A DNA stretch of 64,000 nt from Skermanella stibiiresistens SB22 (GCF_000576635.1 NZ_AVFL01000002.1:372001-436000), one strand, 5' to 3'. Positions 28,702 to 38,753 are shown, counted from the first letter of the stretch. Made by a program: numbers and translations. The notes: generated by a model not told the origin, from the sequence alone.

Positions 28702-29940
28702 ATGACCGCGACCCCCCTGTCGGAACCCACCGTTCCACCGCTGCCGGAGCCCTACCAAACTCCGTCGGCGCTGAATTTCTCCACCGTCGTCGGCTGGCCC
28801 GACGGAGCGAAGCCGACGGCGCCCGAAGGCTTCGAGGTGACGCTCTACGCCGATGGTCTCGACTATCCGCGCTGGTTCCACCTGTTGCCCAACGGCGATC
28901 TCCTGGTGTCGGAAGCCCGCAGCCAGCTGAAGCCGAGCCATGACCGGGATTCGCCGGCGATCCAGGGTGACCAGCGGTCCCGCGCGCTGGGTGAAAGCGC
29001 GAACCGGATCACCCTGCTGCGCGACGCCGACGGCGATGGTTTCCCGGAGATCCGCGAGACCTTCCTGGAAGGCATGAACCAACCCTTCGGCATGGCATTG
29101 CTGGGCGACACGCTCTACGTCGCCAACACAGACGGCGTCTTGGCCTTCCCCTACGTCACGGGACAGACCCGGATGGAGGCCAAGGGCGTCAAGATCCTCG
29201 ACCTTCCCGCCGGAGGCTACAACAATCACTGGACCCGCAACATCCGCGTCGGCCCGGATGGGACCAAGCTCTATGTCACGGTCGGGTCGGCCAGCAACGT
29301 GGCGGAGCATGGCATCGAGGAGGAACACCGGCGCGCGGCGATCCTGGAGATCAACCCTGACGGCTCCGGCGAGCGCCTGTTCGCCAGCGGTCTCCGCAAC
29401 CCCGTGGGGCTGGACTGGGAGCCGGAGACCGGCGTCATGTGGACGGCGGTCAACGAGCGCGACGAACTCGGTGACGAGTTGGTCCCCGACTACATGACCA
29501 GCGTGCGCGACGGCGGATTCTATGGCTGGCCCTATGCCTATTTCGGCAAGATCGAGGACCCGCGCCTGCGCGGACAGCGACCGGACTTGGTCGCCCAGTC
29601 GATCGTACCGGACATGGCGCTCGGCTCCCACACCGCGTCGCTCGGACTGACCTTCTACAGAGGAACGGCCTTCCCCGAGCGCTATCGCGGCGGAGCCTTC
29701 ATCGGCCAGCATGGCTCGTGGAACCGGTCGGAGTTGTCGGGCTACAAGGTGCTGTTCGTGCCCTTCGCCAACGGGCGGCCCAGCGGTCCCGGCGAGGATT
29801 TCCTCGGCGGATTCGTCGCCGAACGCTCGAGGAGCGAGGTCTACGGCCGGCCCTGCGGTGTCGCCGAATTGCCCGACGGTTCCCTGCTGGTCGCCGACGA
29901 TGCGGGAGACAGGATCTGGCGCGTCGCCGCAAAATCGTGA
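28702..29940 (+). CDS. Sorbosone dehydrogenase-like beta-propeller protein
   Basis: A 412-residue protein of the L-sorbosone/soluble glucose dehydrogenase superfamily (six-bladed propeller, often PQQ-dependent). Motifs include NQPFGMALLGDTLYVANTDG, GLRNPVGLDWEP, GGFYGWPYAYFG and IGQHGSWNRS. No signal peptide is evident, unlike most periplasmic family members. It starts 14 bases after the amidase gene, so probably belongs to the same operon. PQQ use and substrate are not shown by the sequence. Confidence 0.75.
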   Translation: MTATPLSEPTVPPLPEPYQTPSALNFSTVVGWPDGAKPTAPEGFEVTLYADGLDYPRWFHLLPNGDLLVSEARSQLKPSHDRDSPAIQGDQRSRALGESANRITLLRDADGDGFPEIRETFLEGMNQPFGMALLGDTLYVANTDGVLAFPYVTGQTRMEAKGVKILDLPAGGYNNHWTRNIRVGPDGTKLYVTVGSASNVAEHGIEEEHRRAAILEINPDGSGERLFASGLRNPVGLDWEPETGVMWTAVNERDELGDELVPDYMTSVRDGGFYGWPYAYFGKIEDPRLRGQRPDLVAQSIVPDMALGSHTASLGLTFYRGTAFPERYRGGAFIGQHGSWNRSELSGYKVLFVPFANGRPSGPGEDFLGGFVAERSRSEVYGRPCGVAELPDGSLLVADDAGDRIWRVAAKS

Positions 29941-29941
29941 G

Positions 29942-30442
29942 TCAAGCGGTGCCAGACGCCGGCGTCATGCCGGCTTCCACCGCGAAGTCCAGTTGCAGGC
30001 TGACGAGATCGATGCCGCGTTGGTCCGGCTCGATCTCCGCCAGCAGGAAGGGACCATAATCCGCCTGCTCGGTGCGGGCGATCAGGACCACGCCGGCGGG
30101 GAGCACGATGACCTGCCACAACACGTCCTCGTGTTCCCGGCTGGCCGTGACCGGATCGATGCCGCTGGCGCCATGCGCCGCCATCCGGGAAAACGAAACC
30201 ATGCCGGCGGCGTCGCGCATGGCTGGCCGGTATGACGGGTGGCGCGACAGCGCCGTGTCGCCCATCAGCGGCGGCAGGTCCAGCGTGGCGATGATCCTGG
30301 GACCGAAAGGCGTGTCGCGCAGGCTGCCGTCGATCACCACGGCCGGAGCGCCCAGATCACGCATGATAGAGCGGCAATGCGCCAGCAGGGGGCGCCAAAG
30401 CGGCGGCGGATTGGATACGACGACGGGTATGCATCGAGCCAT
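29942..30442 (-). CDS. Conserved-looking hypothetical protein
   Basis: A 166-residue protein on the strand opposite its neighbours, ending one base after the sorbosone dehydrogenase-like gene. It shows alternating hydrophobic strands without a signal or membrane span (VLWQVIVLPAGVVLIART). I do not recognise a family. Coding potential is supported by the absence of an overlapping recognisable gene and by its fit between convergent and divergent neighbours. Confidence 0.55.
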   Translation of the reverse strand: MARCIPVVVSNPPPLWRPLLAHCRSIMRDLGAPAVVIDGSLRDTPFGPRIIATLDLPPLMGDTALSRHPSYRPAMRDAAGMVSFSRMAAHGASGIDPVTASREHEDVLWQVIVLPAGVVLIARTEQADYGPFLLAEIEPDQRGIDLVSLQLDFAVEAGMTPASGTA

Positions 30443-30558
30443 TCCCCAAAGGTAGGCACCCAGGGACGGAAAATCGAGAGCGGTTGACCAGGAGGCGGTC
30501 GGCCTCCGATGATCATCCGCGGAATTTCCTGTCCCGAACCTCAGTCGAACACGTTGTC

Positions 30559-31407
30559 ATGGCACTCATCCAGATCGCGGCCCGCATCAATTTCGACGTT
30601 GTCGTCCGTCTAGACGGCGTCGTCTCCAGCGGTGCCCAACTCAAAGCCCGATTCGATCCAGGTCGGCTGGGCGGCGGGGGAGCGAACACCGGCGTGGCGC
30701 TGGCCTATGCCGGCCATGAGGTGGCGTTGTTCGCGGAGGTCGGCGACGACGCCAGCGGAGCGTCGATGCTGGATGAACTCGTGGCGACCGGCATCGACGT
30801 GTCGCGGGTCCGCAGGCTCCGCGGCCCAACGCCTCCGGTTCTGGTGCTGCTCGATCCCGAGGGGGAGCGCACCATCATCCGGGGCTCTCCCAGGGAGGCG
30901 GGGGCGACTGTGCTACCGGCGGTGAACGAACGCGCCGACGCCCTCTACGTCAAGACCCATGGGGCGGATGTGGTGGAGTTGCTGCGCGAGCGCATCGCCT
31001 CCTGCCTCGTGGTGAGCCACGCACCTCCCGCCGAAACAACCGACTGGCCCGCGCATGTGATCGTGGATTCGGCGGCCCACATGGGGGCGTCGGCCCTGGC
31101 CGACCCCTATGCCGCTGGCCACGCCTGGGCGGGGGATGCCTTGCGCTGGATGGTCGTCACCGATGGCTCCAGGGGAGCGACTGCGTTCGGACCCGCTGGT
31201 GCCGTTCATGTTCGGGCCACGCCAGCCGAAGTGGTGGATAGCACCGGCGCCGGTGACGTCTTCACCGCGGGGCTGATCCACGGATTGCTAACCGGGATGC
31301 CGATCGAGGACGCCTTGCGGATCGGCACGCGCTGGGCGGCGCTGGCCGTCACGTCGCCCACCTCTGTGCCGCCGCCATCGCTCCGCGAACTGGTCCAGCA
31401 AAGCTGA
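30559..31407 (+). CDS. PfkB-family carbohydrate kinase
   Basis: A 282-residue ribokinase-fold kinase. Sugar-binding N-terminus has GRLGGGGANTGVALAYAG; the C-terminal catalytic and anion-hole motif is DSTGAGDVFTAGL with the catalytic Asp. I chose ATG 30559, which starts at the first family strand; the frame extends 25 codons upstream. Substrate (sugar, nucleoside or sugar phosphate) unknown. It stands alone, convergent with the Ppx/GppA gene. Confidence 0.87.
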   Translation: MALIQIAARINFDVVVRLDGVVSSGAQLKARFDPGRLGGGGANTGVALAYAGHEVALFAEVGDDASGASMLDELVATGIDVSRVRRLRGPTPPVLVLLDPEGERTIIRGSPREAGATVLPAVNERADALYVKTHGADVVELLRERIASCLVVSHAPPAETTDWPAHVIVDSAAHMGASALADPYAAGHAWAGDALRWMVVTDGSRGATAFGPAGAVHVRATPAEVVDSTGAGDVFTAGLIHGLLTGMPIEDALRIGTRWAALAVTSPTSVPPPSLRELVQQS

Positions 31408-31422
31408 ACCACCGAGGACGGA

Positions 31423-32973
31423 TCAAGCCGCGCCGAACTCGGTGTTCGGCACGCCCAGGATCTTGGCCAATTGCTTCATCCGCATCTGGACGGCGTCACT
31501 GTCGGGTACATCCTCGCTGCCCGCCGCGATCTCCAGCCGCACCGTGTCGGTGGTGATCCGCAGGCTCGCGGTATCCAGAATCTCCGGAACGCTGCCGGAA
31601 AACCGATGGCCGAGTTGGAGCGTGCGTCCCAGGATCTGGGCTCGGCGGTGGACGCTGGGCGTCACCAATGACACCGCTGGCTGCAAACACGGATCATCCT
31701 GCTTGCCGCCGTGGCGGGCGTGCAGCGTGGCGGCCAGGAAAACGCGCTCGGCGTGCGTCAGCCCGATCAGCGGGAAGTGGACGATCCGCTGGAAGCACTG
31801 CTGCGCCTTGACGTCGGCGTGATCGGCCCAAGCGATGTCCGACAGGGCGCAAGCTGCCAGCCGGAGCCGCCGCTCATCCGCCGTCTCATCAGGAAACAGC
31901 GTGTTGGTCCACCGGACCAGAGCCGGGGCGAAGGCGGGCACGCGGGCGACCGGAAGGCCGAAGGCTTGCGCGCCGTCGATCAGCGGATCACGCCGCTGGA
32001 GTTCAGGCTTGAGTTGCGAGTAGAGCCATCCCTCCCGAACGCCCAGCGCGGAGAAGACCACCCGTTCGGGCTTGAGCGCCTTCAGCACTCGGTCCATCAC
32101 CAGCGCGGCCGCCGGCAGATTGCGCGCGCGTCGCCCCGAGACCCCTGGCAGGGCAGAGATCTTATCGGGAGCCATGCGCCATATCGTCTTCGCGAAACTC
32201 CGCAACTCGCCGGCGTCGACATCGTAGCCGTGGGCGACCTTCAGCGGGGCGCCGACCGACTCCATGTGGGCGCGCGCCAAGGCGCGCCAGCCACCGCCTA
32301 CCGCGAAGAACACCGGCTTGGTCAGCAGTGGCGGCAACTGGCCCTTCATGATCTCGTCGATCCGCCGCTTGGCGCCGTCGCCAAGTTCGGCGAGCAACGC
32401 CTCGACCGGAAGCGCTCCCAGTGGCAGGCTGACCGACCGCTCACCGACCTTGTCCTCCAGCGCCTCAGCCACCTCCAGGCTGCCGCCGCCCATGTCGCCG
32501 ACGAGGCCCTTGGGCCTGTGGAAGCCCGACACGACACCCAGCGTCGCGAAATGAGCTTCCTCGGTTCCGCTCAGAAGCCTGATCCCGCGTCCGGAACGCT
32601 CCTTGATCGCCTGGATCAGGCTATCGCCATTGGTGGCGCGGCGGACCGCTTCGGTCGCGATGATGTCGATCCTGTTCGCTCCCATCGCCTCGGCGATGAC
32701 GCAGAAGCGATGGACCGCCTGAACCGCGCAGGCCATGGCGTCTTCCGCCAACTTCCCGGTCTTGTCGAGACCGGCTCCCAGCCCGCAGAGCGATTTCTCG
32801 TTGAAGCGGGGCAGGGGGGCTCGCCCCAGGTCATTGTAGACGACCAAGCGGACCGAATTCGATCCGATGTCGATCACCGCGTAGTGGGTGTGATCGGCTG
32901 ACAGGAACTCGCTGGGATCCAGCTCCTGCGTGGCGTTCGCCAGATCGGCGCGAGGATTGTTGGCGTCGAGCAT
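31423..32973 (-). CDS. ppx: Ppx/GppA phosphatase (exopolyphosphatase)
   Basis: A 516-residue ASKHA-fold phosphatase that removes phosphate from polyphosphate or pppGpp. Motifs: VIDIGSNSVRLVVY, IIATEAVRRATNG and LVGDMGGGSLEVAE. An HD-like C-terminal region follows at about 330-516, as in longer alphaproteobacterial forms. ATG 32973 has a good GGAGAG site; a TTG 13 codons upstream is less likely. No ppk is adjacent. Confidence 0.9.
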   Translation of the reverse strand: MLDANNPRADLANATQELDPSEFLSADHTHYAVIDIGSNSVRLVVYNDLGRAPLPRFNEKSLCGLGAGLDKTGKLAEDAMACAVQAVHRFCVIAEAMGANRIDIIATEAVRRATNGDSLIQAIKERSGRGIRLLSGTEEAHFATLGVVSGFHRPKGLVGDMGGGSLEVAEALEDKVGERSVSLPLGALPVEALLAELGDGAKRRIDEIMKGQLPPLLTKPVFFAVGGGWRALARAHMESVGAPLKVAHGYDVDAGELRSFAKTIWRMAPDKISALPGVSGRRARNLPAAALVMDRVLKALKPERVVFSALGVREGWLYSQLKPELQRRDPLIDGAQAFGLPVARVPAFAPALVRWTNTLFPDETADERRLRLAACALSDIAWADHADVKAQQCFQRIVHFPLIGLTHAERVFLAATLHARHGGKQDDPCLQPAVSLVTPSVHRRAQILGRTLQLGHRFSGSVPEILDTASLRITTDTVRLEIAAGSEDVPDSDAVQMRMKQLAKILGVPNTEFGAA

Positions 32974-33103
32974 CTGTCTCTCCGGTGGCTGGCTGGAGCC
33001 ATCATCCTTCAACTCCGGTCCGACGGCTTTGATCCAAACCGCCGGAGAGACAATCGAAAAAATATCGGCCGAAAAGAATTCAGCGGCGTCTTGTCTCGGA
33101 GGA

Positions 33104-33544
33104 TCAAACCTTCAGGAGCGTCAGATCGCGGAGAACGGCAACCTCGCTCGCCTGCTCGTCCAGTCGGGCCTTGACCGCGTCACCGATCGACACCACGCCC
33201 AGCAACTCGCCGGCGGCGTCACACACCGGGACATGGCGATGGCGGCGCAGCGTCATCATCTTCATGAGATCCTTGACCGACTCGGTCGGCAAGCAAGTCC
33301 TGACCTCCTTGGTCATCCGATCCTCGACGCGTTCGGCCAGGGCGGCGGTTCCCCGATCGGCGAGGGCGCGGACAATGTCACGCTCTGACAGGATGCCGGC
33401 CAGCTTGCCCCGGCGATCGCGCACGACGACGGCGCCGATGCGCTTCTCGGTCAACAGCTTGGCCGCCGATTCCAGCGTCTCGGACGGCAGGATGGATACG
33501 ATGGTGCGGCCCTTGTGGTTCAGGAGATCGGAAACGCTGGTCAT
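33104..33544 (-). CDS. CBS-pair protein
   Basis: A 146-residue protein made of two CBS domains (8-65 and 76-133): SAAKLLTEKRIGAVVVRD, GILSERDIVRALADRG, MTLRRHRHVPVCD and VVSIGDAVKARLDE. Such stand-alone pairs bind adenine nucleotides and are common in stress regulons. Its leader contains two overlapping hairpins. Function beyond ligand binding is not evident. Confidence 0.9.
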   Translation of the reverse strand: MTSVSDLLNHKGRTIVSILPSETLESAAKLLTEKRIGAVVVRDRRGKLAGILSERDIVRALADRGTAALAERVEDRMTKEVRTCLPTESVKDLMKMMTLRRHRHVPVCDAAGELLGVVSIGDAVKARLDEQASEVAVLRDLTLLKV

Positions 33545-33966
33545 GTCTTCCCCAGTGGGCCGCAGCGCGGGTGAACGGACCGCCGCCCTTCATGATGGTT
33601 GAAACACCACGGGCTTCGGCGCATCGCCCGCATTCAAGCGAAATGCGGGAAATCACCTTGGACGAGCCGGAGCCGGATGGATCGCGGATGCCGATGATCG
33701 GCGGCACGTGGTAACCCATTGGGATATTTTAACATCGTGCATCATTCATCGGCAATTACCTTCTTTTGAGTCGGCGCTCTTGCGCAAGGATATTTCCCGC
33801 CATGCGGAACCCTGTTCCGTGATCCGCAGAGGCGCGCCACCGGCTCAAGGCGTCGTGATACACACCCGCGTGGTCGTGCGAGTGGGCCATCATGAACCTA
33901 TAAGAAGAAGATGGATGGATTGGTGCTTCTCATGGTAATGACGCGTGACCACCGTGGAGACCGATC
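33545..33966. other. Intergenic stretch with hairpins, no gene seen
   Basis: No credible coding sequence. It holds an 8-bp stem at 33627-33649 (CCCGCATT with AATGCGGG) overlapping a second possible stem that uses CCCG at 33627-33630, and a palindrome CGGAAC-CCT-GTTCCG at 33805-33819. The AT-rich patch near 33720-33760 may carry a promoter for the GerW-like gene. Confidence 0.5.
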
Positions 33967-34458
33967 ATGCTCAAGAATCCATTCATCACCGATCCTACTC
34001 AGGATCTGATGATTTCAACGCTCGCGGAATTCGAGAGGATCTTGGGCAAGGGAGTGGCGGGCGAACCGATCAAGGTCGGCGATACGACGCTGATACCGAT
34101 CTACGTGACGACCTTTGGCATCGGCGTTGGCGGCGGATCGGTTTTCGGTGAGACGGTCGGCGGTGGCGGTGGCGGCGGAGGCGGTACCGTTCCTTGCGCG
34201 ATCGTCATCGTCGAACGGGACGGTGTGCGGATCCAGCATTTCGACTCGGGGTTCGTCTCATCGGCCACCAAGTCGCATACCGACATGGCGTCGGATGTCA
34301 GCAACCGTCATTCCCAGGCGAAACCGCGGACCTCGGCGGTCCCTGAGCCCGCGCCGATGACGGCGTCGATCGCCCCGCCGGTGTCAACCACGCCGGCCAC
34401 CACCACGACGGCGACCCTCGCGGAGGGCACCGGCGCGACGGTGGCCGAACCCGCCTGA
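33967..34458 (+). CDS. GerW/YtfJ-family protein
   Basis: A 163-residue protein whose first 105 residues match the GerW (sporulation protein YtfJ) family: the region around VAGEPIKVGDTTLIPIYVTT, a glycine-rich loop (GGGSVFGETVGGG then eight Gly) and a hydrophobic CAIVIVERDGVRI strand. The last 55 residues are Ser/Thr/Pro/Ala-rich and probably disordered. In Bacillus the protein is linked to spore coat and germination; the organism here is not expected to sporulate, so the role must differ. Isolated gene. Confidence 0.8.
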   Translation: MLKNPFITDPTQDLMISTLAEFERILGKGVAGEPIKVGDTTLIPIYVTTFGIGVGGGSVFGETVGGGGGGGGGTVPCAIVIVERDGVRIQHFDSGFVSSATKSHTDMASDVSNRHSQAKPRTSAVPEPAPMTASIAPPVSTTPATTTTATLAEGTGATVAEPA

Positions 34459-34475
34459 ACCCGGCTTGAGGTGCC

Positions 34476-35183
34476 TTACTTCGCGCCGCCGGGCAAGTTG
34501 GCCGCGGTCTGGCCGAACATGATCTTCTTGGCTTCCTCGCTCATGGTCGGCTGGGTGTTGATCTCCTTGGCGCGATCATAGGCCCGGACGACGGCGGGCC
34601 GCTCCCGGATAGCCTCGAACCAGCGCTTGAGGTTCGGGAAATCGTCCAGGTTCTGCTGCTGGCGCTCATACGGGACGATCCACGGATAGGCCGCCATGTC
34701 GGCGATCGAGTAGTCGCCCGCGACGAACTCGCGGTCGGCCAGACGCCGGTCGAGCACGCCATAGAGCCGGTTGGTCTCCTTGACGTAGCGTTCCATGGCA
34801 TAAGGAATGCGCTCCGGAGCGTATTGGACGAAATGGTGGTTCTGGCCAGCCATGGGGCCCAGGCCGCCCATCTGCCACATCAGCCATTGCAGAACCTCGG
34901 CCCGCCCGCGTGGGTCGGTCGGCAGGAAACGCCCGGATTTCTCCGCCAGATAGATCAGGATCGCGCCGGACTCGAAGACGGAGATCGGCTCGCCGCCGCC
35001 GGTGGGGTCCCGGTCTAGGATCGCCGGGATCCTGTTGTTCGGGGCGATCTTCAGGAATTCGGGTTTGAACTGGTCGCCCGTGCTGATGTTGACCGGGAAG
35101 ATGGTGTAGGGAAGCCCGGCTTCCTCCAGGAAAATCGTGACCTTGTGACCGTTGGGAGTCGTCCAGTAATGCAGGTCGATCAT
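34476..35183 (-). CDS. Glutathione S-transferase (YfcG/Ure2p-like)
   Basis: A 235-residue cytosolic GST. Thioredoxin-fold domain with DLHYWTTPNGHKVTIFLEE (active Thr/Asn near residues 8-10), NNRIPAILD and ESGAILIYLAEKSG; an all-helical C-terminal domain follows. It resembles the Nu-class disulfide-bond reductases such as YfcG. ATG 35183 is chosen for the family N-terminus; the frame extends 67 codons upstream without similarity. Confidence 0.9.
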   Translation of the reverse strand: MIDLHYWTTPNGHKVTIFLEEAGLPYTIFPVNISTGDQFKPEFLKIAPNNRIPAILDRDPTGGGEPISVFESGAILIYLAEKSGRFLPTDPRGRAEVLQWLMWQMGGLGPMAGQNHHFVQYAPERIPYAMERYVKETNRLYGVLDRRLADREFVAGDYSIADMAAYPWIVPYERQQQNLDDFPNLKRWFEAIRERPAVVRAYDRAKEINTQPTMSEEAKKIMFGQTAANLPGGAK

Positions 35184-35301
35184 TGCGATTGCCTTCCGAA
35201 CATGAGAAGCGTCTAGGATTATGGACTGATCATTCCATAACATGGTCAGCCATACCCGGCAACCACTCACCCGCGTGTCTGTTCCAGCTCCCGCGGCTGG
35301 G

Positions 35302-37539
35302 TCAGGCCGCCAGCTTCTCGATGAACAGCCGATCCACCCGGGCTCGCGTATCGGTGTCGAAGCGGAACTGGACGCGGAGGACATCCTCCTGCTCCTCCAC
35401 GATGCGGGCCGGGATCTCGTGCCCTTCGATGATCAGCACGACCGGAGTGCCGATCGCCCAGCTGCCCCGCATCCGCAGCGCGCTGCCGCCGCTTGAGATA
35501 TCGATCATCCGGCCCGATGCCGTCTGGTGCCCCACCCTCAAGGTGATCGCCGCGTCGTGGGGGCGGCGCTCGAAGGTGCGCCGCTCGCCGGCATTGCTCA
35601 TGCTGTCGAGGAACTGATCGACCTCGGCGCGCAAGGTCTCCGCCTGGGTCGAAAGTTCCGACGCGGCGCCCAGCAGCTCCGTGGCGGCGACCTTGGTGAA
35701 GTCGGTCGTGTCCTTGACCATGCCGATGCTGTCGGAGGCGAGGTTGCTCTTGTCGGCCGCCTCCTTGACGTTGCGGCTGATCTCGGAGGTGGAAGCGCTC
35801 TGTTCGGTGACCGCCGCGGCGATCATGCCGGAGCTTTCGTCGATGGCGCCGATCGTCTTCGTAATTTCCCCGATCAGCATGGCAACGTCGTTCGCGGAAT
35901 GGACGACGGCGTTCACCTTGGCGGTGACCTCCTCGGTCGCGCGGGACGTCTGCGTTGCGAGGCTCTTGACCTCACCCGCGACAACCGCGAAACCCTTGCC
36001 CGCTTCTCCCGCCCGCGCCGCCTCGATCGTGGCGTTCAGGGCCAGCAGGTTGGTTCGCGCTGCGATGTCCTGGATGAATTGGACGATCTGGGTGACACCG
36101 GCGGCGACCTCGGTCAGTTCCCGCGTCACGGCGTCGGCCCGGCCGGCCTGCTCGACGGCGTCCCGCGTCGTCATGGTCGTCCGTTCCACCTGCATGCCGA
36201 TCTCGCTGCTGGCGCTCGCGAGTTCGCCAGCGGCAGACGACACCAGATCGGCGTTGCGCGATGCGGCATCGGCGCAATCGGCCGCCTGGACCGCTTGATC
36301 CGATGCCCGCTCGGCCTCTGAGTTGAGCGAGCCGGCCGTCGCCTGGAGCTGGGTCGCGGCGGCGGCCACCGCCCGCAGTTGTCCCGAGATCGCGGCCTGG
36401 AAATCGTGAGTCAAGGCTTCCAGCGCGTTGTGGCGGCGCGACCGGTTGGCCTGCTCCTTGGCTTGCTCCGCTTCCAAGTCGCGGTTCCGATGCGCCGCAT
36501 CGCGGAACACCGCGGTGGCGGCGGCCATGGCGCCGACCTCGTCATGCCGGTCGAGACCGGGAATGGCGCAATCCAGATCTCCCTCGGCCAGCTTCTTCAT
36601 GGCCTGGGTCAGTCCCAGCAGCGGCGTCAGCACGCCCCGCCGGACCACCAGGAGAACGGCGAACGCCGCTCCGCCGAACAGTGCCGCGGTGATCAGCAAA
36701 GTCCAGAGCTGGGACGATCGGAAGCCGGCGATCCGCGTGTCGAGCAACCGCTCCAGATCGGTCGAGGACGCCTGATAGAAGCCGTCCCATTTGGTGACCA
36801 GCTCATCGACCTTGGATGCGTCGGGAGCGCCATGCTCGATGCTGGACAACAAGGCGGTCATCTCACTCAACAAGGCGCGGGCGGGTTGATCAAGGTTGGC
36901 CTTGACCGAGCCGTCGGCGCTGCCGCTGTAGGCCGAGGCGAGCGACGCCTCGATGCCATCGGTGACGGCCTTCAGCCCGCCCAACTCCACATAGAAGGAG
37001 ACTTTCTCCTCCGTGTCGAGCAGGCCGTCGGCGAAGGTCTTCCGGGCCAGGCCGACCATGGACACGATCCGGTCGAGCGCCTCCGGCAGCTTAACCAGCA
37101 TGATGTCCATGACGTAGAACGAGTCCAAGTCGGGATCCAGGATCAGGTTGCTCTTATCCCCGACGCGGGAGGACAGCGCGCGCAACGCGGCCCTGGCTTC
37201 GTCGTGACCGCTAGCACCCGTGGAGACGGATCGCACCGCCAAGGCGGCGGCGCGTGTCAGCTCGGCGCTCTCCATCCCGGCGCCGAACGTTGACTCGGCG
37301 TCATCGAGCGCTTTCGCCTCGCTGGCGGCCGGCTTCGTTCCGGTCAGGCCCGCGACGGCGACGTTCCGGTGAACGGCGGCGATCCGCCTGAGCTGGAAGG
37401 TTCCCGTCCGCTCCTTGTCGCTGAACTGGATCGTCGTGTTCTGATTGCCGATCAGCGCCGCCAGCACGAATCCCACCGGCGCCAGGAACAGCAACGCCGC
37501 GATCGCCAGCTTGTGGGCGATCCCCAGGGCTCGAAACAT
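35302..37539 (-). CDS. Methyl-accepting chemotaxis protein with C-terminal PilZ domain
   Basis: A 745-residue chemoreceptor. Layout: span at 8-30, a periplasmic sensor of about 280 residues, span near 320-345, HAMP, cytoplasmic MCP signalling domain with the conserved tip ([19 protein letters not shown]), then PilZ at about 645-745. The PilZ c-di-GMP motifs are intact: RxxxR in RRTFERR and DxSxxG in DISSGG. Azospirillum Tlp1 has the same fusion and binds c-di-GMP. ATG 37539 has a GGAG site; ATG 37545 is an alternative. Confidence 0.93.
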   Translation of the reverse strand: MFRALGIAHKLAIAALLFLAPVGFVLAALIGNQNTTIQFSDKERTGTFQLRRIAAVHRNVAVAGLTGTKPAASEAKALDDAESTFGAGMESAELTRAAALAVRSVSTGASGHDEARAALRALSSRVGDKSNLILDPDLDSFYVMDIMLVKLPEALDRIVSMVGLARKTFADGLLDTEEKVSFYVELGGLKAVTDGIEASLASAYSGSADGSVKANLDQPARALLSEMTALLSSIEHGAPDASKVDELVTKWDGFYQASSTDLERLLDTRIAGFRSSQLWTLLITAALFGGAAFAVLLVVRRGVLTPLLGLTQAMKKLAEGDLDCAIPGLDRHDEVGAMAAATAVFRDAAHRNRDLEAEQAKEQANRSRRHNALEALTHDFQAAISGQLRAVAAAATQLQATAGSLNSEAERASDQAVQAADCADAASRNADLVSSAAGELASASSEIGMQVERTTMTTRDAVEQAGRADAVTRELTEVAAGVTQIVQFIQDIAARTNLLALNATIEAARAGEAGKGFAVVAGEVKSLATQTSRATEEVTAKVNAVVHSANDVAMLIGEITKTIGAIDESSGMIAAAVTEQSASTSEISRNVKEAADKSNLASDSIGMVKDTTDFTKVAATELLGAASELSTQAETLRAEVDQFLDSMSNAGERRTFERRPHDAAITLRVGHQTASGRMIDISSGGSALRMRGSWAIGTPVVLIIEGHEIPARIVEEQEDVLRVQFRFDTDTRARVDRLFIEKLAA

Positions 37540-37778
37540 CTCCATCTCCAACGTCGACAGCCATCCATACGAAAGGCGTAACACGAAAAACGTGCATGAC
37601 GAAGGTCGTGGGGAGTGACATTTCGTCAGTGATCCGCTCAGTCTTCTAATCTTTTTGAACGGCACCGTGGTCACTTCAGCCGTTTTGGGCAACCATGGGT
37701 GACCCGCCGGGTAGGCTTCCGCAGCAGTGCGTCCGCCGGGCGCGGAGCCATTTTCGACCACTTGGAAGAGGGGCCAGC

Positions 37779-38615
37779 ATGCCGATGACATCGATTTCCC
37801 TCACCTCCCGAATGGTGCCGACCCTGGGGCAGGGCACTTGGGGCATGGGCGAGGATCGCCGCGGGCGGGACCGCGAGGTGCGGTCGCTTCAACTTGGTCT
37901 CGACCTGGGGTTGACCTTGATCGACACCGCGGAGATGTATGGCGAGGGGGGAGCCGAGGAGGTCGTCGGAGCCGCCATCTCCGGACGGCGCGACGAGTGC
38001 TTCCTGGTCAGCAAGGTCTATCCTCAGAATGCCGGACGGCGCGGCGCGCCCGAGGCCTGCGAGCGCAGCTTGAGGCGGCTCGGCGTCGACCGGATCGACC
38101 TGTACCTTCTCCACTGGCGCGGCGGCGTTCCCTTGGCGGAAACGGTCGAGGTCATGGAGCGGTTGAGGGATCAGGGCAAGATCGGCGCTTGGGGTGTCAG
38201 CAACCTGGACACCGACGACATGGTCGAACTCACCGGCGTGCCCCATGGCTCAAACTGCGCCACCAACCAGGTGCTGTACAACCTGACCCGGCGCGGCGTC
38301 GAATGGGACCTGCTGCCCTGGTGCCGTGACCACGCGATGCCGGTCATGGCCTACAGTCCGATCGAGCAGGGCAGGATGCCGGCGAAGAGCGCCCTGAAGT
38401 CCATCGCCGGCAAACTCGGTGCGACGGTTTTCCAAGTGGCCTTGGCCTGGGTGCTCCACCAGGACGGTGTCATCGCGATCCCGAAGGCGACGGACCCCGA
38501 GCATGTCAAGGCGAACCGGGCCGCCGCCGATCTCGTCCTGGACGCCGAGGATCTGGCTGCACTCGACCAAGCCTTCCCACCGCCGAAGGGGCCGAAGCCG
38601 CTGGAGATGCTGTGA
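37779..38615 (+). CDS. Aldo/keto reductase
   Basis: A 278-residue NADPH-dependent oxidoreductase with a TIM-barrel fold. The catalytic tetrad is visible: Asp and Tyr in [10 protein letters not shown], Lys in LVSKVYPQN and His in LYLLHWRGG. The cofactor segment [17 protein letters not shown] is near the C-terminus. ATG 37779 follows GAGGGG. Substrate unknown. Single gene. Confidence 0.92.
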   Translation: MPMTSISLTSRMVPTLGQGTWGMGEDRRGRDREVRSLQLGLDLGLTLIDTAEMYGEGGAEEVVGAAISGRRDECFLVSKVYPQNAGRRGAPEACERSLRRLGVDRIDLYLLHWRGGVPLAETVEVMERLRDQGKIGAWGVSNLDTDDMVELTGVPHGSNCATNQVLYNLTRRGVEWDLLPWCRDHAMPVMAYSPIEQGRMPAKSALKSIAGKLGATVFQVALAWVLHQDGVIAIPKATDPEHVKANRAAADLVLDAEDLAALDQAFPPPKGPKPLEML

Positions 38616-38753
38616 GTGCACCCGTGTTAGCCCAGCCGAACGGGTCGGGGTAGGCGGAAGGCGCATGCCCCCAAGGGATCACTGGACGAGCCGCCGTTTA
38701 GTGGCTTTTATGTCAATCGCGGGGTTTAAGGTCTTGCCATTGGCGGAGGGATC

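Noticed and set aside
33805-33819. CGGAAC-CCT-GTTCCG considered as a LexA box
   Set aside because: Alphaproteobacterial LexA sites use GTTC or GAAC half-sites seven bases apart; the spacing here is three, and neither neighbour is an SOS gene.
33708-33938. A 76-codon frame in the gap before the GerW-like gene
   Set aside because: No ribosome site, no pattern of a folded protein, and composition unlike neighbouring genes.
34160-34190. GGC/GGT repeat considered as a microsatellite
   Set aside because: It encodes the glycine loop typical of the GerW family.
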